Shown in pieces: positions 24,373 through 33,383 of a stretch of DNA of 64,000 nt. The stretch lies in contig NZ_CP175562.1 in the NCBI RefSeq assembly GCF_046097105.1, forward strand, positions 434,001 through 498,000. The letters are read 5' to 3'. The notes below the pieces were generated by a model, which was not told the origin of the DNA, did not search any database, and was given only the letters and a program-made list of their open reading frames with translations. This stretch comes from Natroniella sp046097105. Its GTDB lineage: Bacteria; Bacillota; Halanaerobiia; Halobacteroidales; Halobacteroidaceae. Each line of letters starts with the position of its first letter. The first letter of the stretch is position 1. Made by a program: the position numbers and the translations under genes.

Positions 24373-24410
24373 ATAAATCTAAGTGGTTAAGTATTTTATT
24401 GCTAAATTAA

Positions 24411-24446
24411 AAAGGGGTTGGGACTTAAGTCTCAACCCCTTTTTTA
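24411..24446 (+). terminator. Terminator after argH
   Basis: AAAGGGGTTGGGAC pairs with GTCTCAACCCCTTT (one G-U) around a short loop, then T6. Confidence 0.9.
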
Positions 24447-24582
24447 TCATTAACAAACTTTCAAAATCTTAAATTTTATGATAAAATATTTAGTAACCTT
24501 TTTTAAATAAAATGGATTAACCTTTGAATAATAACTTTTTTACAATATAATATAAATAAGGAGGTTAGAAAGGAGGAGTAAA

Positions 24583-24882
24583 ATGAGCAAAGATAATAAG
24601 TATCGAGCTAATAAAATCAAAAGAGAGCATACAATCATAGAAGATATATTACCTTTGTTAGAAAATTTATCGAAGTTATCTATTGTTAAAAGCATTATCC
24701 CTGGTCGAATTAATCGGCGTGGTGGAAGTGGTATTCCTCCTCATTTAAAATTGAAGTATAATACACCCAGTGGAGTTAAGGTTTTAGCTAAAAATAGCTC
24801 TTCAATACAGGAAGTTTTTGTAGTAACAGATGAACCTGATCAAGCAATGAAGATGATGAAGGATCGAAAGCTTGTTAAATAG
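24583..24882 (+). CDS. DUF2103-like small protein
   Basis: A 99-residue basic protein. KREHTIIEDILPLLENLSKL near the start, IIPGRINRRGGSG in the middle, and LKLKYNTPSGVKVLAKNSSSIQEVFVV resemble the DUF2103 family, annotated elsewhere as predicted metal-binding with no proven role. It has a strong AAAGGAGGAG ribosome site and its own terminator, so it is probably monocistronic. Confidence 0.65.
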   Translation: MSKDNKYRANKIKREHTIIEDILPLLENLSKLSIVKSIIPGRINRRGGSGIPPHLKLKYNTPSGVKVLAKNSSSIQEVFVVTDEPDQAMKMMKDRKLVK

Positions 24883-24888
24883 AGAATA

Positions 24889-24930
24889 ATGGTATTGCTG
24901 ATTTTTATTCGGTAATGCCATATTTATTTT
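24889..24930 (+). terminator. Hairpin after the DUF2103-like gene
   Basis: ATGGTATTGC pairs fully, with G-U pairs, with GGTAATGCCAT around a T-rich loop, followed by ATTTATTTT. Confidence 0.65.
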
Positions 24931-25015
24931 AAAGGATATTTAATTAGAATCTAGAAGTAATAAAAGGAATAATATTTTAATTTCAATTTAAGATAGATGA
25001 GGGGGTGTCTTTATA

Positions 25016-26143
25016 GTGAAAAGAAATAAAAAAACTATAAGTATACTGTTGCTAATTTTTATTTTAATGATGACTAAGGTTGGTTTTACTCGGGATTTAG
25101 CTTTTGAAAATTATAAACAAGCAGTAATGGCTTTTGAAAGTCAGGATTGGCCCCAAGCTAAAAAACATTTAGACCAGGTTATTTTAAATGACTTATCATA
25201 TTCAGATTATTTGGCGAAGTCAATTTATTTAAAGAGTCTATTGCTGGCAGCAGAGATTGAGCGGGATATAAAATTGAAGAATGCTTTTAAAGCTGGTGAA
25301 AAAGAGTTAGGTTTTGCTCAAAAAGAGCTGAGAGAAGAATTTAACGGGCAAGCAGATAATTATCAACGCCAGTCTAAAAGAAAAGTTGATACTTTACTTG
25401 GCTTAGCTAATTATTTAGCTGTTAATTTACCTCCTGTTGAAATTGATATTAATTTACCACATAATCGAAGAGGTTATGACCAGCAAGTTTTGGAACGGAT
25501 TAAAAGTGGTGTAGTTGTAGCTGAAGAGAGCTTAAAAGAATTAGAAGAAAGAATGTTAATGCAGGGAATTTATGATTATTTAAATTTAACCCTAGGGACT
25601 AAAACGGATATTTTTAATAATAATTTTGTTATTAGAGCTGAAAAAGGGGATAGCTTATTTACTTTAGCTAGAAAATATGAGATTCCATTGCAGTTGTTAG
25701 TTAAGGCAAATAATCATCTTCAAAACCCAAATAAAATTTATCCTGAACAAAGAATTTATATTCCTCAAGTTGAGAATTACTACATAAATTATCCATCATA
25801 TTTTTATTATTTATCTTATGTTAGCTATCAAGCTAACCAAAAAAGAAGAGAAGAGATTTCTGATTTGGTTGAAAAAGCTTATCAATTAACATCTAAAGAT
25901 GGTGGGCCAAGGTTGGAAGAAGAGTCTAAAGGGCTGGTTGCTTTAATGAGGCTTGATGAATATGAAAAAAGAATAGCTGAAAAAAGAGAGACTATTGAAG
26001 AGATGGAAAGTAATTATCAATTTTTATTACAAGAGGTAGAGAAATTAAGAGTGAATTTAAACCAAGATGAAACAAAAGATGAGCAAGAAAGAGGTCAAAA
26101 AGAGTATGGTTCTGATCCTACCCAAGAACCATTAGATTATTAA
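25016..26143 (+). CDS. Uncharacterised LysM-domain secreted protein
   Basis: A 375-residue protein from a GTG start behind GAGGGGG. The N-terminal signal helix is at about 6-25. The next 175 residues look helical and TPR-like (AFESQDWPQAKKHLDQVIL). A single LysM domain is at about 203-248 (RAEKGDSLFTLARKYEIP). A charged coiled-coil tail contains EEMESNYQFLLQEVEKLRVN. It probably attaches to peptidoglycan. No catalytic domain is visible, so a scaffolding or envelope role is the most that can be inferred. Confidence 0.75.
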   Translation: MKRNKKTISILLLIFILMMTKVGFTRDLAFENYKQAVMAFESQDWPQAKKHLDQVILNDLSYSDYLAKSIYLKSLLLAAEIERDIKLKNAFKAGEKELGFAQKELREEFNGQADNYQRQSKRKVDTLLGLANYLAVNLPPVEIDINLPHNRRGYDQQVLERIKSGVVVAEESLKELEERMLMQGIYDYLNLTLGTKTDIFNNNFVIRAEKGDSLFTLARKYEIPLQLLVKANNHLQNPNKIYPEQRIYIPQVENYYINYPSYFYYLSYVSYQANQKRREEISDLVEKAYQLTSKDGGPRLEEESKGLVALMRLDEYEKRIAEKRETIEEMESNYQFLLQEVEKLRVNLNQDETKDEQERGQKEYGSDPTQEPLDY

Positions 26144-26170
26144 ATGAGGTTTAGAACCCCTCATTTTATT
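26142..26170 (+). terminator. Terminator after the LysM gene
   Basis: AAATGAGG pairs with CCTCATTT, with the loop able to pair further (GGTT/AACC), and a T-rich end follows. It begins in the stop codon. Confidence 0.7.
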
Positions 26171-26247
26171 AATTGAGTAAGCTAAGTTAAGTTTTGTTAT
26201 GATAGTTCATAATATATAAATCAGTTTATCTATTAAATAAAAAAGTT

Positions 26248-26271
26248 ATCCGAGGAATTCTTTCCTCGGAT
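26248..26271 (+). other. Hairpin just upstream of the next gene
   Basis: ATCCGAGG and CCTCGGAT pair around eight bases, 21 bases before the next ATG. The T tract is short, so it may be a weak terminator or a leader hairpin. Confidence 0.5.
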
Positions 26272-26292
26272 TTTGAAATAAGGGGGAGAATT

Positions 26293-26742
26293 ATGAATCA
26301 GTATATAGGTTTTTTATCTATAGTATATATTATAGCTATTATTGTTAAATTAAAGGATAATACTAAAAGTTTTGAAAGTTATATTGCTGAATATGAAGAT
26401 ATAAAGTCTCAATTAAAGTTGGTGGGAAAACAGAAGAATCCTTTCTTAATGTTAAAGTTTGTAAACTTCATATTTTATTTATTCTTAATTCTATATTATA
26501 TAGCTAATTCGATTTTATTTGAAAATTACTTACTGCTACAAATTTTAAGTTATGGACTGATTTTAATATGTCTCTTCAAGTTGGGTCAAAAATTGGTGAT
26601 AAGTTCTGTTGATGACTTTGAAGCAAGAATTAAATACGATAGGGAAGATTATAATAAAAAGCAAAGGTTAAAGTTAATTTTAGGATTATTTGAGTTTGCA
26701 TATGCTTTTAATGCTCTATCATTCCTCAGCTTGTACTATTAG
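26293..26742 (+). CDS. Uncharacterised small membrane protein
   Basis: A 149-residue protein with about four hydrophobic helices: near the N-terminus (IGFLSIVYIIAIIVK), a pair around 60-100 (FVNFIFYLFLILYYIANSI, then LLQILSYGLILICLF), and one at the C-terminus (FEFAYAFNALSFLSLYY). The second helix is preceded by a short charged loop. The ribosome site is AAGGGGGAG. It faces the only minus-strand gene, the two stops being three bases apart. No family recognised. Confidence 0.65.
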   Translation: MNQYIGFLSIVYIIAIIVKLKDNTKSFESYIAEYEDIKSQLKLVGKQKNPFLMLKFVNFIFYLFLILYYIANSILFENYLLLQILSYGLILICLFKLGQKLVISSVDDFEARIKYDREDYNKKQRLKLILGLFEFAYAFNALSFLSLYY

Positions 26743-26745
26743 GTT

Positions 26746-26919
26746 TTACTTTAGTTTTTCATTGAATTCCTTTGTGTTAACAATAGCTTTGAGTAAATTG
26801 ATAACGCCATCTAATTCATCTTCTTTAATATATCTAACATCTTTAGCATCTTTACTTTGAATTCTTTTGAGATCTGTTACTATCTGCTTTAGGCCATTTA
26901 AGTTTGTATAATCTAGCAT
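26746..26919 (-). CDS. Small uncharacterised protein, the only minus-strand gene
   Basis: A 57-residue ORF on the minus strand, MLDYTNLNGLKQIVTDLKRI to the N-terminal side, ending FNEKLK. A perfect AAGGAGG lies nine bases before the chosen ATG at 26919, so I discard the longer reading from 26949. It is hydrophilic and probably helical, with no cysteine or membrane segment. It is divergent from the DUF362 gene and convergent with the membrane protein. The ribosome site is strong evidence that it is real; function unknown. Confidence 0.65.
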   Translation of the reverse strand: MLDYTNLNGLKQIVTDLKRIQSKDAKDVRYIKEDELDGVINLLKAIVNTKEFNEKLK

Positions 26920-27046
26920 ATTAATTATCCTCCTTAGTGATGAATTCATTTATATTATTTGTTAAGATTATATTAATGATGTTAGTAAAAATAGTTATTC
27001 ATTTATAATATTTGTATTATAACTAAAAATAATGGAGGGGAAAATA

Positions 27047-28156
27047 ATGAAAAGTGATGTTTACTTCTGTAATTTACGGGCTAACAATAAAAAGAGCAGC
27101 TTAGTTAATAAGCTAACTAGATTATTTGAAGAGGCTGGATTTGATCAATTAATAGCTAAGGATGATTTATTTGGCGTAAAACTTCATTTTGGCGAATTAG
27201 GAAATAATTCTTTTATCAGACCAATTTTTGTCAGGAGGATTGTGGAAAGAATCAAAAAAGTAGCTGGGAAACCTTTTTTAACAGATGCTAATACTTTATA
27301 TTCGGGAGCAAGGGCCAATTCTGTTGATCACCTAAATACAGCAATAGCTAATGGGTTTGGTTATTCTACAATTCTAGCACCTTTGATTATTGCTGATGGA
27401 TTAAATGGGAAGAATTTTTCGGAGATAGAAATAGATGGTGAGCATTTTAGTTCAGTTAAGATTGGTAGTGAAATTGTACAAGCAGATGGCATGATCAGCT
27501 TGGCCCATTTTAAAGGTCACGAACTAACAGGATTTGGTGGAGCGATCAAGAATGTAGGAATGGGTCTAGGTAGTAGAAGTGGAAAGCAGATGATGCATGC
27601 GGCTGTGGAACCAGAGATTGCTAGTGAAGAGTGTATTATTTGTGGTAAATGTAAAGAATGGTGTTCTCAGGAGGCCTTTGTAATTAATGAGGTCAGTGAA
27701 ATAGATTTGGAGAAATGTATAGGTTGTGGAGAATGCGTAGTAACTTGTCCTACCGATGCTATTTCAGTACAGTGGGATGATGCTCCAGTTGCTGTCCAAG
27801 AAAGAATGGCAGAGTTTACTTTAGGAGTGGTAAAAGGTAAAGAGGAGAAAGTGGGATATATAAATTTTGTGCTCGATATTTCACCAGATTGTGATTGTTG
27901 TGGTTGGACCGATCAACCGATTGTCAATGATGTTGGGATTTTAGCTGCTAAAGATCCAGTAGCAATTGATCAAGCATCTGCTGATCTTGTAAATCAACAA
28001 CAGGGTAATCAAGATAGTGCACTGGTAAATAATTTTGCTCCTGGAGAGGATAAATTTAGAGGGGTTCATCCTAAAGTAGATTGGGAAGCACAGTTAAGGC
28101 ATGGAGAGAAGATAGGTTTAGGAAATAGAGAGTATAATTTGATTGAAATTGATTAA
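27047..28156 (+). CDS. DUF362 protein with two [4Fe-4S] ferredoxin motifs
   Basis: A 369-residue cytoplasmic iron-sulfur protein. The DUF362 part (about 1-190) includes KLHFGELGNNSFIRP and SLAHFKGHELTGFGGAIKN. A 2[4Fe-4S] ferredoxin insert at about 195-240 shows CIICGKCKEWC and CIGCGECVVTCP. A later CDCCGWTD cluster is also characteristic. I start at ATG 27047 behind GGAGGGG, rather than ATG 27032, which precedes that site. Members are annotated as ferredoxin-like electron carriers; the partner is unknown. Confidence 0.88.
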   Translation: MKSDVYFCNLRANNKKSSLVNKLTRLFEEAGFDQLIAKDDLFGVKLHFGELGNNSFIRPIFVRRIVERIKKVAGKPFLTDANTLYSGARANSVDHLNTAIANGFGYSTILAPLIIADGLNGKNFSEIEIDGEHFSSVKIGSEIVQADGMISLAHFKGHELTGFGGAIKNVGMGLGSRSGKQMMHAAVEPEIASEECIICGKCKEWCSQEAFVINEVSEIDLEKCIGCGECVVTCPTDAISVQWDDAPVAVQERMAEFTLGVVKGKEEKVGYINFVLDISPDCDCCGWTDQPIVNDVGILAAKDPVAIDQASADLVNQQQGNQDSALVNNFAPGEDKFRGVHPKVDWEAQLRHGEKIGLGNREYNLIEID

Positions 28157-28236
28157 TGTTAAATCAAACTAAATTTGGATTGTCCAGCAAAATTGTTTTG
28201 AATTAAGGGGATAAATAGTATATAATAGGTCTAGAT

Positions 28237-28270
28237 AAAGACAGCAAGTTAACTTGCTGTCTTTAATTTA
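28237..28270 (+). terminator. Palindromic terminator before rimO
   Basis: Bases 28237-28264 are a perfect 28-base palindrome (AAAGACAGCAAGTT and complement). The T tract is interrupted (TTTAATTTA), so efficiency is uncertain. Confidence 0.7.
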
Positions 28271-28366
28271 TAGATTTGAGCTGAAATTAGCTAGAGTAGT
28301 ATTATAAATTTAACTTAGATAGTTATAATAATAATTGATGTAAGCTTAGAAGGAGTGGAGTTAGAA

Positions 28367-29692
28367 ATGATCAAGGTAGGTTTATTAAGTTTAGGCTGTT
28401 CAAAAAATCAAGTCGATTCCGAGATTATGTTGGGTTTAATTGGTGAAGCAGGATATCAAATCGTAGACAATTATAATAATTCAGATGTACTGATTGTCAA
28501 TACTTGTGGATTTATTGATGATGCTAAAGAGGAGTCAATTAATTCAATTTTAGAATTGGCCCAGTATAAGCAAGAGGGTGCTTGTGAATTATTAATAGTA
28601 ACAGGGTGTTTGGCCCAGAGATATAGCCGAGATTTAGAGGAGCAGATTCCAGAGGTTGATGCTATTTTGGGAACAGGAAATTTTGATCAAATTGTAGATG
28701 TAATTGAGGAAAGTTTAGAAGGAGTAAGGAAGGTAGAAGTTGAAAATCCTGATTTTGATTATGATCGCTATTTGCCTAAAAGTAATTTAAGTCCTAATTA
28801 TACTGCTTATTTGAAGATAGCAGAAGGGTGTAATAATTGCTGCTCATATTGTGTAATTCCTCAATTGAGAGGACCTTTAAGGAGTAGATCAATTGATACC
28901 ATTGTTAATGAGGCACAAAAGTTGGCCCAGCAAGGGGTTAAAGAAATCAATATTATTGCTCAAGATATTACTCAGTATGGAATTGATTTATATGGTGAAT
29001 CTAAGTTGATTGAGTTATTAAAAGAATTAGTTCAGGTGGAAGGTATTAAGTGGTTTAGATTATTATATGCTTATCCTAGTCATTTAACCGATGAATTAAT
29101 TGAATTAATAGCTGCTGAGGATAAAATCTGTAATTATCTTGATTTACCAGTTCAACATGCTGATACTGAAATTAGAGAAAAGATGAATCGAACTGGTAGT
29201 AAAGAGGATATTTTAGCTGTAATTAAAAAATTACGGGCCAAAATACCAGGTATCTCTCTAAGAACCTCTTTGATTGTAGGTTTTCCTGGGGAGACAGAAG
29301 CAGAATTTAAAAATTTAGTTAATTTTGTTACAGAAGCAGAATTTGATCGATTAGGTGTCTTTACTTATTCTCAAGAAGAAGGAACTCCAGCTGCTAAAAT
29401 GGATGGACAAATTCCAGAAGAAATAAAAGAAGAAAGATATGAAGAGGTTATGAAATTACAACAGGAGATTTCTTATCAACGCAATCAAGAGTGGATTGGA
29501 AAGCAGGTGACTCTTTTAGTAGAAGAGATTCAAGCTGAAGAATCACCATTAGTGATTGGTAGGACTGAACGAGATGCACCAGAAATTGATGGAGTTGTAT
29601 ATGTCAAAGGTTCAACTGCAGAAGTTGGAGAGTTGATTGAGGTTGAAATTGTTGATGCCTATGAATACGATTTAATGGGAGTGGAGGTTTAA
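28367..29692 (+). CDS. rimO: Ribosomal protein S12 methylthiotransferase RimO
   Basis: Radical-SAM enzyme that methylthiolates an aspartate of ribosomal protein S12. It has 441 residues. The N-terminal MTTase domain has cysteines in SLGCSKNQVDSE, NTCGF and TGCLAQRY. The radical-SAM cysteines are Cys155, Cys159 and Cys162. A C-terminal TRAM domain begins near 375. The RimO-type LGCSKNQVDSE and CVIPQLRGPLRSR motifs separate it from MiaB. I use ATG 28367; a GTG at 28355 overlaps the ribosome site. It overlaps pgsA by one base. Confidence 0.94.
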   Translation: MIKVGLLSLGCSKNQVDSEIMLGLIGEAGYQIVDNYNNSDVLIVNTCGFIDDAKEESINSILELAQYKQEGACELLIVTGCLAQRYSRDLEEQIPEVDAILGTGNFDQIVDVIEESLEGVRKVEVENPDFDYDRYLPKSNLSPNYTAYLKIAEGCNNCCSYCVIPQLRGPLRSRSIDTIVNEAQKLAQQGVKEINIIAQDITQYGIDLYGESKLIELLKELVQVEGIKWFRLLYAYPSHLTDELIELIAAEDKICNYLDLPVQHADTEIREKMNRTGSKEDILAVIKKLRAKIPGISLRTSLIVGFPGETEAEFKNLVNFVTEAEFDRLGVFTYSQEEGTPAAKMDGQIPEEIKEERYEEVMKLQQEISYQRNQEWIGKQVTLLVEEIQAEESPLVIGRTERDAPEIDGVVYVKGSTAEVGELIEVEIVDAYEYDLMGVEV

Positions 29693-30234
29693 TGAAGTTA
29701 AATTTACCCAATAAATTAACACTGCTTAGGATCTTATTGGTTCCGATCTTTATGGCCTTCTTATTATTTCGCTTTGAAGGCTATCAAACATATGGAAGAT
29801 ACATTGCTGTGGGGGTCTTTATAATAGCTGCGATTACCGATGGAGTAGATGGTTATATTGCTCGCAAAAGAGGGTTGGTTACTAAGTTAGGAAAGTTTAT
29901 TGATCCTTTGGCTGATAAATTATTGATTTCGGCTGCTTTAATCGCTTTAGTTGATTTAGGGGATATTACGGCTTGGCCCGCAATTATTATCATTGGACGT
30001 GAATTTGCAGTGACTGGATTGCGAATATTAGCGGCTTCAGAGGGCGTTGTAATTGCTGCTAGTAATTTAGGGAAGTATAAAACCAATGCTCAGATCTTTG
30101 CAGTAATTGCAATTATTATACAGTTGCCTTATGCTAACTTACTATTATGGATTGCAGTAATCTTAACTATTATTTCTGGCTTAGATTATTTAGTAAAATC
30201 TAAAGAACTAATTAAGGATGATGATTATGAATAA
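29692..30234 (+). CDS. pgsA: CDP-diacylglycerol-glycerol-3-phosphate 3-phosphatidyltransferase
   Basis: Membrane enzyme making phosphatidylglycerol phosphate. It has 180 residues with about five hydrophobic helices. The CDP-alcohol phosphotransferase motif is seen as DGVDGYIARKRG followed by GKFIDPLADK. It starts on the last base of the rimO stop and overlaps pgpA, which encodes the next step, so the rimO-pgsA-pgpA run is likely one transcript. Confidence 0.95.
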   Translation: MKLNLPNKLTLLRILLVPIFMAFLLFRFEGYQTYGRYIAVGVFIIAAITDGVDGYIARKRGLVTKLGKFIDPLADKLLISAALIALVDLGDITAWPAIIIIGREFAVTGLRILAASEGVVIAASNLGKYKTNAQIFAVIAIIIQLPYANLLLWIAVILTIISGLDYLVKSKELIKDDDYE

Positions 30235-30667
30235 AATAATTACGTTATTAGCAACAGGATTTAATAGTGGTTTCAGTCCAGTAGCTCCAGGGACAGTTGG
30301 GACTGTGGTAGGACTAGTTTTAACTTGGTTGTGGTTAGGACTTGGTTTTGAAATCAATTTTCCTTTAGTCTTTATTTTAATTATAGTAGGTACTTATCTT
30401 GCTGATAGTGCTGAGAAATTTTTTGGAGAAAAGGATGCCCAACAGATTGTGATTGATGAGATTGTTGGATTTGTAATTGCAATCTATGGTTTAGGGAGTA
30501 ATATGTTGGTTCCTGCATTTATTTTATTTAGATTATTTGATATTTTGAAACCACCTCCTATTGATAAGTTTCAAGAATTAGAGGGTGGAGTTGGAGTTAT
30601 GATTGATGATGTTTTAGCTGGGATCATGGCTAATTTATTATTGAGGTTAATTTTATTCTTTGTCTAA
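30227..30667 (+). CDS. pgpA: Phosphatidylglycerophosphatase A
   Basis: Removes phosphate from phosphatidylglycerol phosphate, the step after PgsA. About 146 residues. Family motifs are APGTVGTVVG, VIDEIVGFVIAIYG and FRLFDILKPPPIDKFQ, with GGVGVMIDDVLAG near the C-terminus; membrane helices lie between. Starts at 30218, 30221 and 30227 are in frame; AAGGATG in the pgsA tail favours 30227. A strong terminator follows. Confidence 0.93.
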   Translation: MNKIITLLATGFNSGFSPVAPGTVGTVVGLVLTWLWLGLGFEINFPLVFILIIVGTYLADSAEKFFGEKDAQQIVIDEIVGFVIAIYGLGSNMLVPAFILFRLFDILKPPPIDKFQELEGGVGVMIDDVLAGIMANLLLRLILFFV

Positions 30668-30697
30668 GAGTACAGCTTTTGGTTGTACTCTTTTTTT
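30668..30697 (+). terminator. Terminator after pgpA
   Basis: GAGTACAGC pairs with GTTGTACTC (one G-U) around TTTTG, then seven T. Confidence 0.93.
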
Positions 30698-30724
30698 AGT
30701 GAATAAAAAAAGAGGATGATCTAG

Positions 30725-32749
30725 ATGGATTATAAAGATAGTAAATACTATGAGAGCAAGCAACTCAGTTGGATTAAATTTAACAGCAGAGTATTAGAAG
30801 AGGCTCAAGATGAATCTAACCCATTGTTAGAACGGGCCAAATTTTTAGCAATAACTGCTTCTAATTTAGATGAGTTTATAATGGTTCGAATAGCAAGGTT
30901 GAAAAAGAAAGTTGACTCAGGATTTGATAAACAAGATAAAGCAGGATATACTTCATACCAATTATTATCAGAATTGGTAACTAGAGTTCATAGTTTAGTT
31001 GCTAAGCAGTATAATTGTTTTATTGAAATTTTGACTAATTTAGAAAAAGAAGGTGTTTTTTTTACTAAAGTTGAAGATTTGACAGAGAAACAAAGATTAT
31101 TTTTGGAGGGATATTTTACAGAAAGTATCTACCCACTTTTAACGCCACTAACAATCACCCAATTTGATTCTTTTCCGTTGTTATCAAATAAAAGTTTATA
31201 CTTAGGAGTACGGTTAACTAAAAACAATAAACAACTTTTTTCTATAATCAAGATACCAGATGCTCTATCTAGAACTGTTGAACTTCCTACTGCTGATGAA
31301 AAGAAAAAAGAATTTATTTTTATAGAAGAAGTAATAAAAGAGTACTTAGAAATATTCTATCTTAATTATCAGATTGAGGTTGTAAATACTTTTCGAATTA
31401 CCAGAAATGCTGATATTGATATTAATGAAAAAGCTCAAGATATATTGCTAGAGATGGAAAGCTATTTGAAAAAAAGAAGAAGAGCTCTTCCAGTACGATT
31501 AGAGGTTGAAAAAAACATAGATGAGCAATTAAAATATTTTTTATTGACATTTTTAGAGCTGAGTGAGAGTGATATTTATGAATCAGCCGGGCCAGTTGAC
31601 TTGACATTTTTGCTGGAGTTTAGTCAACTAGATGGATATGACCAGTTAAGATTTGAACCATTAGTACCTCAGTCTGCTCAAGATTTTAATGATTATGATA
31701 ATATCTTTGCTCAAATTAAAGAAAGAGATAGATTGGTCTATCATCCCTATGAGTCTTTTGAATCAGTGATTGAGTTGGTTCAACAAGCTGCAATCGATCC
31801 TAAAGTAGTAGCAATTAAGCAGACAATTTATAGGGTTAGTAAAGACTCTCCAATTGTTGAAGCTTTGCTTAAGGCAGTAAAAAATGGTAAACAAGTTACT
31901 GTATTTGTAGAGTTAAAAGCAAGGTTTGATGAAGAAAATAATATTGACTTGGTTAAAAAGCTAGATCAAGCAGGCTGCCACGTTCTGTATGGTTTGGCTG
32001 GATTAAAAGTACATGCTAAAGTATTATTAGTTGTTAGAGCAGAAATTGAAGGAATTAAGCGGTATGTCCATTTGGGTACGGGAAATTATAATGATCAGAC
32101 TGCTAAGGTATATACAGATCTTAGCATGTTTACTGCTAAAGAGGATTTTGGTGCAGATATTTCAGAGTTATTTAATTTATTAATAGATTCTTCAAAGTTA
32201 CCTAGTTGGAGGAAGATAATAGTAGCCCCATTCAATCTGCGGAAGAATTTTATCAAATTAATTAGAAATGAAACTGAGCAAGTTAAACTAGGTAAAGAAG
32301 GGCGAATTATTGCTAAGATGAATGCTTTAGTTGATCAAAAGATTATTAAAGAATTGTATCGCGCTTCAGCAGCAGGAGTTAAGATTCATTTAATCGTCAG
32401 AGGGATTTGCTGTTTATATCCTGGACGTAATAATTTAAGCGAAAATATAAAAGTAATTAGTATTGTAGGTAGATTTTTAGAACATAGTCGCATCTTTTAT
32501 TTTGAGAATGGAGGAGAGGTGAAACTCTTTTTAGCTAGTGCTGATTGGAGGCCACGTAATTTAAACCGAAGAGTAGAAGTTTTATTTCCAGTTGAGGAAG
32601 AAAAATTAAAGAAAAGAATTATTAATAGTTTAGAAATATTTTTAAGTGATACAGTTAAAGCTCGCAAGAAGCAGCCAAATGGAAGTTATCAACGGGTTAA
32701 ATCAAAAAAGAGAAAACTAGAGGCACAACAGACCTTCCCCCTTCCATAA
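30725..32749 (+). CDS. ppk1: Polyphosphate kinase PPK1
   Basis: Reversibly makes long-chain inorganic polyphosphate from ATP. It has 674 residues with the four PPK1 domains in order, opening YYESKQLSWIKFNSRVLEEA. The active-site histidines are His430 in VHAKVLLV (the autophosphorylated residue) and His587 in EHSRIFYF. The tail after about 655 is short and basic. It lies 2.3 kb upstream of phoP-phoR and the pst genes, so storage and uptake of phosphate are neighbours, though no PhoP-type hexamers were seen in front of it. Confidence 0.95.
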   Translation: MDYKDSKYYESKQLSWIKFNSRVLEEAQDESNPLLERAKFLAITASNLDEFIMVRIARLKKKVDSGFDKQDKAGYTSYQLLSELVTRVHSLVAKQYNCFIEILTNLEKEGVFFTKVEDLTEKQRLFLEGYFTESIYPLLTPLTITQFDSFPLLSNKSLYLGVRLTKNNKQLFSIIKIPDALSRTVELPTADEKKKEFIFIEEVIKEYLEIFYLNYQIEVVNTFRITRNADIDINEKAQDILLEMESYLKKRRRALPVRLEVEKNIDEQLKYFLLTFLELSESDIYESAGPVDLTFLLEFSQLDGYDQLRFEPLVPQSAQDFNDYDNIFAQIKERDRLVYHPYESFESVIELVQQAAIDPKVVAIKQTIYRVSKDSPIVEALLKAVKNGKQVTVFVELKARFDEENNIDLVKKLDQAGCHVLYGLAGLKVHAKVLLVVRAEIEGIKRYVHLGTGNYNDQTAKVYTDLSMFTAKEDFGADISELFNLLIDSSKLPSWRKIIVAPFNLRKNFIKLIRNETEQVKLGKEGRIIAKMNALVDQKIIKELYRASAAGVKIHLIVRGICCLYPGRNNLSENIKVISIVGRFLEHSRIFYFENGGEVKLFLASADWRPRNLNRRVEVLFPVEEEKLKKRIINSLEIFLSDTVKARKKQPNGSYQRVKSKKRKLEAQQTFPLP

Positions 32750-32852
32750 ATTACATCTTTCTTCTATTAGAAGGAAACCAATATTTATGTTATAATATCT
32801 TGTGTCAGAAGAAACTGATAATAGTTATTATTTAAAGGGAGGGGGAAAGAGG

Positions 32853-33371
32853 ATGAAACAGATTAATTTTAAATTATTAGTTGGTGTCTTAATTGTTTCA
32901 TTGGCTGTCTTTTTTCTGGGAAATTATTTGTTAAATAATTATCGTTTGAATCGTAATTTAACTGACCAATTGGTGGAAATTGATGGGGTAGAAAATGTTG
33001 AAATCAATAAAAGCAATTCTCAATATAGATTGGAGATATTGTTAAATCAAGAGGTAGAAGACTTGAAATCAACTTTTAATCAGCTTAAGGATAAAGTTGA
33101 TGATACTTTTGAAGAACGAGAGTATGAAATAGAATTAAAAGTAAATTCCACAGAGATGCTTGAGCAGGTAAGTAAAGTAGTCGATTTGGCTCTATATGAA
33201 GCAATAACAACGGGTGAATTTGTTAAGTTAGCAGAGCGGATTGAGGAGTATAGAGAACAATATGAGTTAGAAGAAGCAATGATTCAGGTTGATAATGAGC
33301 ATATTTATTTAACTTTAGAAGATGAAGCAGTTTTTTATAAAGTGGTAGAGCGAGAGGCAAAAAATGATTAG
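32853..33371 (+). CDS. Uncharacterised single-pass membrane protein
   Basis: A 172-residue protein from the ATG at 32853 behind GGGAGGGGGAAAG; the longer GTG reading from 32802 passes through the ribosome site. One N-terminal helix (FKLLVGVLIVSLAVFFLGNY) is followed by an acidic alpha/beta extracytoplasmic or cytoplasmic domain (DQLVEIDGVENVEINKSNSQ). It ends 12 bases before the FtsH-like ATG, so it is probably an operon partner, possibly supplying a domain that short FtsH lacks (inference). No family recognised. Confidence 0.7.
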   Translation: MKQINFKLLVGVLIVSLAVFFLGNYLLNNYRLNRNLTDQLVEIDGVENVEINKSNSQYRLEILLNQEVEDLKSTFNQLKDKVDDTFEEREYEIELKVNSTEMLEQVSKVVDLALYEAITTGEFVKLAERIEEYREQYELEEAMIQVDNEHIYLTLEDEAVFYKVVEREAKND

Positions 33372-33383
33372 GAGGTGACAGAG

